Positions 17,906 through 26,638 of a stretch of DNA of 64,000 nucleotides are shown piece after piece. The notes beneath the pieces were generated by a model that saw nothing but the letters and a program-made list of their open reading frames with translations, made no database searches and had not been told where the DNA came from. Positions within the stretch are counted from its first letter, which is position 1. Each line of letters begins with the position of its first letter. A program made the position numbers and the translations under genes. This DNA comes from CAZAPG01 sp964486935 (GTDB lineage Bacteria; Chloroflexota; Anaerolineae; 4572-78; J111): NCBI GenBank assembly GCA_964486935.1, contig CAZAPG010000038.1, forward strand, positions 1 to 64,000, in the 5' to 3' direction.

Positions 17906-19357
17906 TCAGGCCGGCATAGATTGAGTTACCGGCAAACCTTTGCCGTTTTGCCGGGCGGGACGCGCGGCCAGCCACAAAAAAATAAGCATGCCCACTATCC
18001 GACCGGCGGCGCTCAACCCAAAAATCAACTGAAAGCTGACGGCATCGGCCAGGTAGCCGCCCAGCATTGGCCCCAGTACCGCGCTGCTAAAAACCGCCGT
18101 TTGATACAGCGCCACAGCCCGAGGACGCTGCTCGTCGGGGCTGAGTTCAAGCAGCAGGTTAAAGTTGGCCAGGTTGTATCCCGCCCACAACATACCGCCA
18201 AAAATATTAACAATGGCCACCTGCCAGGGCGCGGTAATTAACATCCAGGCTGCCGGCAAAAAGGGAATCAGCAGGCCGGTGAGTCGCTGCACCCACAGCG
18301 CCCCGCGATGGTCTAACAACCGGCTAAAAATTGGCTGTCCCACCAGGGCCGACATGCTGCTGACGCTGGTCACCAGCCCTACCATGTAAGCTGTAGCGCC
18401 CAATCCATTGACCAGATAAACGTTAAAAAAGGGGGCCGCAATTTGCAGAGCCATATTCCACACAAAAGCGCTGATAATTAACCCCAAAAAGCCAGGGCTT
18501 TTTTTTATGGCCCGTCGCAAATCGCCCCGGTGGTGCCGGGTTGTGGTTTGACTCTCGGCCTCCGGCTCTGAAATGCGATGAAAGCTGAGCGTGCTCAACA
18601 TCCCCACGCCAAAAGTTATTGTAAACGCCAGTTGATACCCCAGCACCGGCAAATTAGACCAGTGGTTAGCGGTGCTGATGAGCCAGCCGGCCACCGGGGT
18701 GCAAATGAGGGTGGCCATGCCCATAGCCACATTACGCTGGCCAAAATAGCGGCCTCGCATCGCCCTGGGCACAATATCGGCCACAATAGCGGTCCAGGCC
18801 GGGTTAGAAAAGTTATCCATAAAAGCCCGCAGGCCATTGAGCATAATAATCAGTACAATAGCCAGGGCAGGGTCAAAACCAAACAAGGGCAGGCAGGCTA
18901 GCGAGAGCACGGCAAAGCGACCAATGCCGCCAAAACTCCAGTTGACAATGGGTTTGCGTTTACCGCCCATCCATTCAATGGCTCGCGCACCGGGGAACAG
19001 TGAAATTGCGGCCAGCAGGTTGGCTGTGGCTGTCAACCAGCCAATTTGGCCGGTGGTCGCGCCATAGGCCAGAGCAAACAGGGGAATGAAGCTCAGGTAA
19101 AAGGCATCGCTAATGGCATTGCAGAGGCCGTGCAACCAAAAGTAGCGCAGCCGCAGCTTGACTTCCCGGGTAATGGGTACCGGCGCGCCGCGCTCCAGGG
19201 TGCGGTCCAGCGGCTCCATCAAGCCGCCCCAGTTCCAGCGGTGGGGGTATAGATGGTCCAGGGCGCTAATGCGGCGTTGAACCAGGTGACGGTATTTGCG
19301 CTGGTTGTCGTGGGCCATCTGCTCTTTTAAAAAATGGTAGATTGACGCAAGAAGCAT
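17906..19357 (-). CDS. Major facilitator superfamily transporter
   Basis: I start at MLLASIYHFL, since TGGAG lies 5 bases upstream; the longer frame lacks a site. A cytosolic N-terminal stretch of about 75 residues precedes roughly twelve membrane segments. A motif-A-like loop (RGRYFGQRNVAMG) sits in the first half. It could export or import a small metabolite. It lies between the LysW-like gene and the ATP-grasp ligase on the same strand, so it may move the product or substrate of that pathway. The family is clear, the cargo is unknown. Confidence 0.85.
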   Translation of the reverse strand: MLLASIYHFLKEQMAHDNQRKYRHLVQRRISALDHLYPHRWNWGGLMEPLDRTLERGAPVPITREVKLRLRYFWLHGLCNAISDAFYLSFIPLFALAYGATTGQIGWLTATANLLAAISLFPGARAIEWMGGKRKPIVNWSFGGIGRFAVLSLACLPLFGFDPALAIVLIIMLNGLRAFMDNFSNPAWTAIVADIVPRAMRGRYFGQRNVAMGMATLICTPVAGWLISTANHWSNLPVLGYQLAFTITFGVGMLSTLSFHRISEPEAESQTTTRHHRGDLRRAIKKSPGFLGLIISAFVWNMALQIAAPFFNVYLVNGLGATAYMVGLVTSVSSMSALVGQPIFSRLLDHRGALWVQRLTGLLIPFLPAAWMLITAPWQVAIVNIFGGMLWAGYNLANFNLLLELSPDEQRPRAVALYQTAVFSSAVLGPMLGGYLADAVSFQLIFGLSAAGRIVGMLIFLWLAARPARQNGKGLPVTQSMPA

Positions 19358-19422
19358 AGAAACTCCAGATTTACCGGCGGGGATAAGCGCCGCCGGCCTC
19401 AAGTTGACACTTTTTTTGGAGG

Positions 19423-19629
19423 TTAATCGGCCTCGCTTCCTCCCAAATCGTCTTCTTCATCTTCGGCAACATCCCAGCTTAGTTCAATGGGGTTAAGGTT
19501 GGTTACTATTAAATAAGCCCAGCAATTGGGGCAGGTAATACTCTCACCCAGTTCGGGGTCGGTTCCCAGCATCAACTCGTGTTCACAATCGGGGCACTGC
19601 GCTACAATTTCATCACCAACTATTTGCAT
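19423..19629 (-). CDS. LysW-like zinc-ribbon protein
   Basis: I start at MQIVGDE because AGGAGG lies 9 bases upstream, giving 68 residues. CPDC and CPNC pairs form a zinc ribbon matching LysW, the amino-group carrier of the alpha-aminoadipate lysine pathway, including the NPIEL stretch after the ribbon and the strongly acidic tail. However, the tail ends GGSEAD and lacks the conserved EDWGE whose terminal Glu is the attachment point in true LysW. It may therefore not be a carrier, or it may use another residue. It begins a minus-strand run towards MFS, ATP-grasp and kamA. Confidence 0.75.
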   Translation of the reverse strand: MQIVGDEIVAQCPDCEHELMLGTDPELGESITCPNCWAYLIVTNLNPIELSWDVAEDEEDDLGGSEAD

Positions 19630-19679
19630 AATATTCAACCTCCTGTGTTGGTTTGGCAAATTGAGGGTAAAATAATAAA

Positions 19680-19734
19680 GGCCAGCCACCACAACCTGTC
19701 ATCAAATAAAACAAATTCTATCCGGCGGCTGGCC
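19680..19734 (-). promoter_or_regulatory. Leader hairpin before the LysW-like gene, attenuator-like
   Basis: On the minus strand, GGCCAGCCGCC (19734-19724) pairs with GGTGGCTGGCC (19690-19680), and the second arm is followed by a T-rich stretch (TTTATTATTTTA). This resembles a terminator placed 50 bases before the start codon, where it could act as an attenuator. A separate dyad (ACACT and AGTGT, 19761-19778) lies upstream. No riboswitch family is recognised. Confidence 0.4.
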
Positions 19735-19873
19735 ACAAAAAGGCAGCAAAAAAGGCATTGACACTACAGTTTCAGTGTAACAACCCGACGTATAAAAAAT
19801 GTTGAAAAAAGCTATAAAAGTAATGGTATTTGGGCCAGATTTGTGCAATTTTTTTTACAGACTTTGGCCCAAT

Positions 19874-19909
19874 AAAAAACGCCGGCCCGCACAGACCGGC
19901 GTTTTTTTT
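19874..19909 (-). terminator. Intrinsic terminator after the S41 protease gene
   Basis: Read on the minus strand, ACGCCGG pairs with CCGGCGT around a short loop, and a run of T follows (TTTTTTATT). It is 20 bases beyond the protease stop codon and separates it from the LysW-like gene. Confidence 0.88.
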
Positions 19910-19927
19910 ATTTTGACCTGTCGCTGG

Positions 19928-21178
19928 CTAATTTTGAGGCATTGCGCCAAGCAACTCCAATGCCTTTAAAACCTGGGTATCAGGGCTGTCCGGTAGCTCT
20001 TGCGCCGACATATTTTGAACAATGCCGGGGTAGAGTAAATCAGTACCGATGGGCAGTTCAACCTTCACATCCGGCTCGATGCCCTGTTTGCGGATTAAAC
20101 GGCCATTGGCCGTGAGCCACTGGCTGGTGCCCAACATCAGGCCAGAGCCATCATCAAGAATAAAAGGCTCCAGCACGGTGCCGGTGCCAAACGTGGTTTC
20201 GCCAACCACTTCAGCCCGATTGTGGTCTTGCATGGCCCCGGCAAAAATTTCTGACGAGCTGGCCGACCCGCGATTAATCAACACCACCATTGGAATATCG
20301 GTGGCAACCCCGCCCGACTCAACCGGATAGGCCTGACGATTGCCATCGGCATCTTCCTGTTGCAGCACATTGCCATCCTTTAAAAATTGGCTGGTTACTT
20401 TGATGGCTTGCTCTAGCAAACCGCCGGGGTTGTTGCGCACGTCTATAATCAGCCCCGTTGCGCCGCCGGCTTTGGCCTGGTTAATGGCCTCGGCCAGTTC
20501 GTCGGCAGCGTCGGCGCTGAACTGGCTTAACCGCACCAGCGCCACATTGGTGCCGGGCAGCATGGCCCAGGTAGCTGTGGGCGCGTCAATTTCGCCGCGG
20601 GTAATGGTAATTTCCAGGCTGGTTCCGGCATCGGGCCGCAGCAAGGTGAGCGTTACCTCAGTTCCGGCTTCGCCGCGAATATTTTCAACAATATCGTTGA
20701 GCGGCCAGGTGGTAACATCCTGGTTGTTAACTTCGATGATGATATCACCGGCTTTAACCCCCGCTTCGGCCGCCGGAGAGCCATCAAAGGGGGCCACAAT
20801 TACCGGCAACCCTTCGCGGATGCCAATTTGAGCGCCAATGCCGGAGTATTTGCCGGAAATATTGGTTCGCTGGCGCGACACTTCATCAGGGGTCAAAAAT
20901 ACGGTATGCCCCTCATCGCCCAGGGCCTGAATCATCCCCCGGATAGCGCCATAAGTGAGCGACCGGTTATTCAGCGCCTCGTGGTCAATGAAATGTTCAT
21001 GGACAATGTTCCAGGCTTGCCAGAAGGTATCAAATTCCGGCGGTTGGTCGGCGGCCCGCACCACGCCGGGTTCAAACAACAGGCCAGAGCCGCCTACCGC
21101 CACTCCTACCCCAAAAACGGCCGCAGTAAACACAAACAGCGCAAAAATAATCAATAATATTTTGATAACTTTTTTCAT
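19928..21178 (-). CDS. S41 (C-terminal processing) peptidase homologue lacking the catalytic Lys
   Basis: The start MKKVIKILL gives an N-terminal membrane anchor, then an S41 N-domain, a PDZ domain (about 110-190, with GIREGLPVIVAPFDGSPA) and the peptidase core. The nucleophile Ser is present in GSASSSEIF. The general-base Lys of the usual FGKG motif is replaced by Thr: the sequence reads TTFGTGTV, and the codon is ACC. Length (416) is normal. It would act outside the cell membrane on protein C-termini if active. It may be inactive or use a different base. Confidence 0.88.
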   Translation of the reverse strand: MKKVIKILLIIFALFVFTAAVFGVGVAVGGSGLLFEPGVVRAADQPPEFDTFWQAWNIVHEHFIDHEALNNRSLTYGAIRGMIQALGDEGHTVFLTPDEVSRQRTNISGKYSGIGAQIGIREGLPVIVAPFDGSPAAEAGVKAGDIIIEVNNQDVTTWPLNDIVENIRGEAGTEVTLTLLRPDAGTSLEITITRGEIDAPTATWAMLPGTNVALVRLSQFSADAADELAEAINQAKAGGATGLIIDVRNNPGGLLEQAIKVTSQFLKDGNVLQQEDADGNRQAYPVESGGVATDIPMVVLINRGSASSSEIFAGAMQDHNRAEVVGETTFGTGTVLEPFILDDGSGLMLGTSQWLTANGRLIRKQGIEPDVKVELPIGTDLLYPGIVQNMSAQELPDSPDTQVLKALELLGAMPQN

Positions 21179-21459
21179 AGAAATCACCAACTTACAGTTT
21201 TTGACAGTTTAACACAAGTTGTCTCAATTGTCTTTAAGTAACATTTACACGGGTCTGCCCCAAATTTTGGAAACAGAGTGGGCCAAATAAAGTTTAATCA
21301 GGCAAGATAAGGCAGACATTAAATCTGGCCTTGCGCGTTCCACGCCCTACAATATAAAGGATAAAACTAAAGTGACAGACGTTATTTTAATTTTTATTCA
21401 AATCGGTATAGAATAGTTTAATAACCTTTTACAATGGAGTAAATACAAAAGGAATAATT

Positions 21460-21927
21460 ATGAGTCTTGAAAATGATCTGAAGAAAGAGCAGGTAATTCA
21501 CCTTGACCTCAGTCAATTTACCGCGGTAGAAGTTGGCACATCGGTCAGGGATACGGTTGAAGAGATGAGAAAGGCCGGCCATCACTGCGCTATTGTTACC
21601 AAAAAAGGCGCGCTCAAAGGCATTTTTACCGACCGTGACCTGATGCGCAAAGTAGTAGATACCCCAGACACCTGGGACCGCCCCATCGAAGAAGTAATGA
21701 CCCCCTCACCCATCACTGTTAATTCCAAAGACCCGGCAGATAAAGCCCTGGCCCTGATGCACGAGAAACATTTCCGCAATGTTCCCGTTGTAAACAACAA
21801 AGGCAAAGTAATTGGCAACTTAACCCATCACGCCATCATCAAATATCTGGCCGACCGCTTTCCAGAATCAGTCTATAACCTGCCGCCAGACCCGGACCGC
21901 GTTTCTGAAAACAGAGATGGCGCCTGA
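21460..21927 (+). CDS. CBS-domain pair protein
   Basis: The 155-residue protein consists almost entirely of two CBS motifs, the second with HFRNVPVVNNKGKVIG. Such pairs bind adenosine nucleotides or similar ligands and act as energy sensors. AAAAGGAATAATT precedes the ATG. It is followed by korA and korB on the same strand, and the KorB protein carries its own CBS pair, so a regulatory link to the 2-oxoacid oxidoreductase is likely. A promoter-like sequence before korA suggests partly separate expression. Confidence 0.9.
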   Translation: MSLENDLKKEQVIHLDLSQFTAVEVGTSVRDTVEEMRKAGHHCAIVTKKGALKGIFTDRDLMRKVVDTPDTWDRPIEEVMTPSPITVNSKDPADKALALMHEKHFRNVPVVNNKGKVIGNLTHHAIIKYLADRFPESVYNLPPDPDRVSENRDGA

Positions 21928-21978
21928 TAACTAAACCCGTAAATCTGCATTTTTTGTTATACGCTCATTTAAAATCTA

Positions 21979-22006
21979 TTGCATAACAGATTTCGCCATA
22001 TATAAT
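21979..22006 (+). promoter_or_regulatory. Sigma-70-type promoter for korAB
   Basis: TTGCAT and TATAAT are separated by 16 bases and lie about 48 bases before the korA start codon. The match to consensus is good; activity is inferred. Confidence 0.6.
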
Positions 22007-22053
22007 AACATCATAAAGCATAAATTGAGCCTAGCCACGGAGGTAATTTTGTA

Positions 22054-23934
22054 ATGGCTGAAGCTAAACAAGCAGAAGTAGGACACATTGAATTTGAAGA
22101 CGTTGATTCCGTAATTATTCGTTTTGCCGGCGACTCTGGCGATGGCATGCAATTAACCGGTACCCAATTTAGCAACACCTCGGCTGTTTTTGGTAACGAC
22201 ATCAGCACCCTGCCCGACTTTCCGGCGGAAATTAGAGCGCCTGCCGGCACCCTGGCCGGCGTGAGTGGTTTTCAGGTAAATTTCTCCAGCGAAGAAATTT
22301 TAACCCCCGGCGACGCGCCGCAGGTGCTGGTCGCCATGAACCCAGCCGCCCTCAAAGCCAACCTGCCCGATCTGGAATCTGGCGGTAAAATCATAATCAA
22401 CACCGACGCCTTTACCTCCAGCAACCTGAAAAAGGCCGGTTACGATAGCAACCCGCTGGAAGACGGCAGCCTTAAAGGGTACGAGATTTTTGAGCTACCC
22501 ATAACCACCCTTAACCGCAAAGCCATGGAGGGCATCGAGGGGTTAACTACTAAAGATATTGACCGTTGTAAAAACTTTTTTGCCCTGGGGTTGACTTTTT
22601 GGATTTATGACCGCCCGCTTAAAACCTCTCTCGAATTCATCGAGAAAAAATTTACCAAATTGCCCATCGTTGCCAAAGCCAACAAAATGGCCCTGGAAGC
22701 CGGCTACAACGTGGGCCACAACACCGAAGCCTTTCAAACCCGTTACCGCATTCGCCCGGCCCACCTTAGGCCCGGCATTTACCGGCGCGTAACCGGCAAC
22801 GAAGCCCTGGCCATTGGGTTGGTAACAGCCGCCCAAAAAGCCGGCAAACCGCTGTTTTACGGCTCGTACCCCATTACCCCGGCCAGCGATATTTTGCACA
22901 GCCTGGCCGCGCTCAAACATTTTGACGTGCGCACCTTTCAGGCCGAAGATGAAATTGCCGCGGTGGGGTCAACCATTGGAGCGGCCTTTGGCGGCGCTTT
23001 TGCCGTAACCGGCAGCAGCGGCCCCGGCATTGCCCTAAAAAGCGAGGCCATTAACCTGGCCCTGGTGCTGGAATTACCGATGATTATTATCAATGTGCAG
23101 CGCGGCGGCCCCAGCACCGGCCTGCCCACCAAAACCGAGCAATCGGACCTGTTGCAGGTAATGTACGGGCGCAACGGCGAAAGCCCCATCCCCATTATTG
23201 CCCCGGCCACCCCCGCCGATTGTTTTGACACGGCCATTGAAGCCTTCCGCATGGCGGTGCGGGCCACCACGCCGGTATTTATTTTGAGCGACGGTTATTT
23301 AGCAAACAGCGCCGAACCCTGGCTCATCCCTAACCCGGATGAAATTGAACCGATTGTGGTCACGCACCCTGCCGCCGCTACCAACGGCTCAGATAATGGA
23401 TTTTTACCCTACCAGCGCGATCCTGAAACGATGGGTCGCCCCTGGGCCATTCCGGGAACGCCCGGCCTGGAGCACCGTCTGGGCGGATTGGGCAAGCAGC
23501 CCGAAACCGGTAATGTGTCATACCTGCCCCACGAGCATGAACAAATGGTTTTAGACCGGGCCAAAAAAGTGGCCAAACTGGCCGACATCATTCCGCTGCA
23601 AGAGGTGTTTGGGCCAGAAGAAGGCGACCTGCTGGTAGTTACCTGGGGCAGCACCTTTGGCGCGGCGCGCTCTGCCGTAGCCCGGCTGCGCCGTAAAGGA
23701 CACGCCATTTCTCACACGCATGTGCGCTATCTCAACCCCTTCCCGCGCAACCTGGGCAGCATCTTGAGCAAGTTCAATCGCATTTTGGTGCCGGAGATGA
23801 ATATGGGCCAGCTAACCACGCTGCTCCGGGCCAAATATTACGGCACCCAAACCTTTATTCCGTATCCAAAGGTACAGGGTAGGCCCTTTACCATCAGAGA
23901 AATTGTCAGCAAAATAGAGTCACTGTTGGCTTAA
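22054..23934 (+). CDS. korA: 2-oxoacid:ferredoxin oxidoreductase, fused gamma-alpha subunit
   Basis: At 626 residues this is the long KorA type. An N-terminal gamma domain (about 20-200, opening with IRFAGDSGDGMQL) is joined to an alpha subunit with YGSYPITPASDIL. GGAGG is placed ten bases before the ATG. Together with KorB it decarboxylates a 2-oxoacid, probably 2-oxoglutarate, with CoA and ferredoxin, feeding or draining the TCA cycle. The substrate choice rests on overall resemblance to KorAB and is not certain. Confidence 0.93.
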   Translation: MAEAKQAEVGHIEFEDVDSVIIRFAGDSGDGMQLTGTQFSNTSAVFGNDISTLPDFPAEIRAPAGTLAGVSGFQVNFSSEEILTPGDAPQVLVAMNPAALKANLPDLESGGKIIINTDAFTSSNLKKAGYDSNPLEDGSLKGYEIFELPITTLNRKAMEGIEGLTTKDIDRCKNFFALGLTFWIYDRPLKTSLEFIEKKFTKLPIVAKANKMALEAGYNVGHNTEAFQTRYRIRPAHLRPGIYRRVTGNEALAIGLVTAAQKAGKPLFYGSYPITPASDILHSLAALKHFDVRTFQAEDEIAAVGSTIGAAFGGAFAVTGSSGPGIALKSEAINLALVLELPMIIINVQRGGPSTGLPTKTEQSDLLQVMYGRNGESPIPIIAPATPADCFDTAIEAFRMAVRATTPVFILSDGYLANSAEPWLIPNPDEIEPIVVTHPAAATNGSDNGFLPYQRDPETMGRPWAIPGTPGLEHRLGGLGKQPETGNVSYLPHEHEQMVLDRAKKVAKLADIIPLQEVFGPEEGDLLVVTWGSTFGAARSAVARLRRKGHAISHTHVRYLNPFPRNLGSILSKFNRILVPEMNMGQLTTLLRAKYYGTQTFIPYPKVQGRPFTIREIVSKIESLLA

Positions 23935-23953
23935 ACAGGGAGATGATAAAGTT

Positions 23954-25459
23954 ATGAGCGATGTAATTCAATTAACCCGTAAAGATTTTGTTTCTGACCA
24001 AACGGTGCGCTGGTGCCCCGGCTGCGGGGATTATGCAATTTTAGCCCAAATGCAAAAAGTGTTGCCAGATTTGGGCATCCCCAGAGAAAAAATTGTCTTT
24101 ATCTCCGGCATTGGTTGCTCCAGCCGCTTTCCCTATTATATGAATACCTACGGCATCCACAGTATTCACGGGCGCGCCCCCACCCTGGCCACCGGCCTGA
24201 AGCTGGCCAACCCGGATTTGAGCGTGTGGGTCATCACCGGCGATGGCGACGGCCTGTCGATTGGCGGCAATCATCTGCTGCACACGCTGCGCCGCAATGT
24301 TGATATCAACATCATCCTGTTCAACAACCGCATTTACGGCCTGACCAAAGGCCAGTACTCGCCCACCTCGCTGCAAGGGCACCGCACCAAATCATCGCCC
24401 ATGGGGTCGGTCGAGCAGCCGCTCAACCCCATGTCGGTTGCCATTGGGGCCGAAGCCACCTTTATTGCCCGCACTGTAGATACCAACGTCAACCACATGG
24501 CCGAAATTTTAAAACGCGCAGCCGAGCACAAAGGCACCTCGTTTGTGGAAATCTACCAGAACTGCGTTATCTTTAACGACGGCGCCTGGAGCTACGCCAC
24601 CGACCGAGAATTAAAATCTGAAACCATTTTAGAACTGGAACACGGCAAACCCATGATCTTTGGCAAAAACAAAGACAGGGGCATTCGCCTTAACGAGCTA
24701 ACCCCGGAAGTCGTCTCGCTGGATATTGTGGCCAAAGAAGATTTGCTGGTTCACCGCGAAGACGCCACAGAACCCAGCCTGGCCTACATGCTCAGCCGCA
24801 TGCGCCAGCCGGAGTTCCCGGAGCCTATTGGCGTGTTCCGCTGCATTGACAGGGCTGTGTACGAAACAGGCGTTATTGGACAGGTTCAACAAGCCATCGA
24901 GCAAAGAGGCAAAGGCAACCTGCGCGCCCTCTACAGCGCCGCCGACACCTGGGAAGTCTCCAGCGAGTTTGACGATGAATATCTGGGCGTCATCTTCCAC
25001 GGCGAAGGCACCTCAACTCCCCAGGTAGGCCATTCATTGCTAACCGATACCCTGGCCGCGCTCAAACCCAAAAAACCGCTCACCGCTCATGTTGACATCT
25101 CGCTGGCCGAAGCCGCCGCCAAACTGAAAGACCTCAACGTTGGCTTTTTGGCCCTGGTAGACGATGACGGCAGGCTGGTGGGCGTTTTTACCGAAGGCGA
25201 CCTGTTTACCAAGGTAGCCTGCAAAATTGAAGACCTGGGCAAAGAAAAAGTTAAAGATTATATGACTTCTCAGGTAACTACCGTCAAGGCCAATACCAGC
25301 ATTGCCTACGCCCTGCACCTCATGTCAATCCATCACTTCCGCCACCTGCCCATTGTGGATGACGAAGGCCGGCCCCAGGGGGTCATCTCCTTCCGCTCGG
25401 TGGTGCATTATATTGAAGAAAACTTTACCAACCAGAACGGCCAGAACGGAAAAGGATAG
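23954..25459 (+). CDS. korB: 2-oxoacid:ferredoxin oxidoreductase beta subunit with C-terminal CBS pair
   Basis: Residues 1-340 are KorB: CPGCGDY near 21-27, thiamine-diphosphate motif GDGDGLSIGGNH, then NNRIYGLTKGQ. The usual protein ends near there. Here about 150 further residues form two CBS motifs (VGFLALVDDDGRLVGV, and HHFRHLPIVDDEGRP). It forms the catalytic TPP/Fe-S half of the enzyme with KorA, and the extra module probably senses nucleotides and adjusts activity. The gap to korA is 19 bases. An intrinsic terminator follows. Confidence 0.93.
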   Translation: MSDVIQLTRKDFVSDQTVRWCPGCGDYAILAQMQKVLPDLGIPREKIVFISGIGCSSRFPYYMNTYGIHSIHGRAPTLATGLKLANPDLSVWVITGDGDGLSIGGNHLLHTLRRNVDINIILFNNRIYGLTKGQYSPTSLQGHRTKSSPMGSVEQPLNPMSVAIGAEATFIARTVDTNVNHMAEILKRAAEHKGTSFVEIYQNCVIFNDGAWSYATDRELKSETILELEHGKPMIFGKNKDRGIRLNELTPEVVSLDIVAKEDLLVHREDATEPSLAYMLSRMRQPEFPEPIGVFRCIDRAVYETGVIGQVQQAIEQRGKGNLRALYSAADTWEVSSEFDDEYLGVIFHGEGTSTPQVGHSLLTDTLAALKPKKPLTAHVDISLAEAAAKLKDLNVGFLALVDDDGRLVGVFTEGDLFTKVACKIEDLGKEKVKDYMTSQVTTVKANTSIAYALHLMSIHHFRHLPIVDDEGRPQGVISFRSVVHYIEENFTNQNGQNGKG

Positions 25460-25482
25460 TTTTCTGTTCGACACGTAACCAG

Positions 25483-25516
25483 AACGGCCTCCGCCAAAAA
25501 CCGGAGGCCGTTTTTT
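25483..25516 (+). terminator. Intrinsic terminator after korB
   Basis: AACGGCCTCCG pairs with CGGAGGCCGTT around a CCAAAAAC loop and is followed by TTTTTT. It ends just before queG, which must be transcribed by read-through or from a promoter I cannot see. Confidence 0.9.
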
Positions 25517-25523
25517 ATCTGAT

Positions 25524-26618
25524 ATGACCCTCACCCACCGCATCAAAGAAAAAGCATACGAGCTGGGCTTTGATTTGATTGGCATTGCCCCCGCCGAACG
25601 CGCCCCCCACGCCCAGGCTTACCATCGCTGGCTGGCCAGCAACTATCACGCCGACATGCAGTGGCTAGGCCAAAACCCTGAGCGGCGCGTAGACCCCCGC
25701 CAGGTAGTACCCGGCGCGCGCTCGGTGGTGGTGGTCGGCCTTTCTTATTTTGCCCTAAACCCGCCCGCCGAATTGTGGAACGACCCCTCGCGCGGGCGAA
25801 TTGCCCGCTACGCCTGGGGGCCGGATTATCACGACATCATGCTGCCCCGCCTGCGCCAGTTTGGCGATTTTGTTGAACAAGAAAGCGGGCGCCCCCTCAA
25901 CCGGCGGGCCTATGTTGACACCGGCCCGGTGCTGGAGCGAGATTTTGCCGCGCAGGCCGGCCTGGGCTTTATCGGCAAAAATACGCTGCTCATCAACCCT
26001 CAAATCGGCTCGTATCTGTTTTTGGGCGAGGTGCTGGTTGATGTTGATTTGGAATACGACGAGCCGGCCCGCGACGGCGGGGCCAGTTGCCAAATTGACC
26101 CGCCCGGCGAGTCGAAACGGGTGGGCACGTGCGGCAACTGCACCCGCTGCCTGACAATTTGCCCCACCCACGCCTTCCCCGCGCCTTACATTTTAGATAG
26201 CAACCGCTGTATCTCTTATTTGACTATTGAGTTGAAGGGGGCTATTCCGCCAGAGTTGCGCCCTTTACTGGGCAACTGGATTTTTGGCTGCGATGAGTGT
26301 CAGGAGGTTTGCCCCTGGGTGCGCCGCTTTTCGCGTCCAACCGGCGAAGATTTTTTGCGCTACAACCCCGATTGGGTTGCGCCCCGGCTGGTCGATTTGA
26401 TGGCGCTGGACAATGCGGCTTTTAATGCCCGCTTCAAAGGGACGCCCCTCAAACGGGCCAAACGGCGGGGCTTGTTGCGTAACGTGGCTGTGGCGCTGGG
26501 CAACTGGGGCAACCCGCAGGCTCTGCCTGTTTTAGAGCAGGCCGCTAATGACCCGGAGCCGCTGATTAGAGAACACGCAACCTGGGCCATTGAACAAATA
26601 AAGGCCAAAATTTTTTAA
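25524..26618 (+). CDS. queG: Epoxyqueuosine reductase
   Basis: This 364-residue protein performs the last step of queuosine synthesis in tRNA, reducing epoxyqueuosine with cobalamin and two [4Fe-4S] clusters. The cluster motifs are CGNCTRCLTICP and CDECQEVCPW. RAYVDTGPVLERD and GFIGKNTLLI are typical of QueG, and a HEAT-like C-terminal stretch follows. The ATG has no Shine-Dalgarno sequence at normal distance; the terminator of korB occupies the leader. No other queuosine genes are in the window. Confidence 0.94.
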   Translation: MTLTHRIKEKAYELGFDLIGIAPAERAPHAQAYHRWLASNYHADMQWLGQNPERRVDPRQVVPGARSVVVVGLSYFALNPPAELWNDPSRGRIARYAWGPDYHDIMLPRLRQFGDFVEQESGRPLNRRAYVDTGPVLERDFAAQAGLGFIGKNTLLINPQIGSYLFLGEVLVDVDLEYDEPARDGGASCQIDPPGESKRVGTCGNCTRCLTICPTHAFPAPYILDSNRCISYLTIELKGAIPPELRPLLGNWIFGCDECQEVCPWVRRFSRPTGEDFLRYNPDWVAPRLVDLMALDNAAFNARFKGTPLKRAKRRGLLRNVAVALGNWGNPQALPVLEQAANDPEPLIREHATWAIEQIKAKIF

Positions 26619-26638
26619 CGCGGCCAAAGCGGGTTTAG

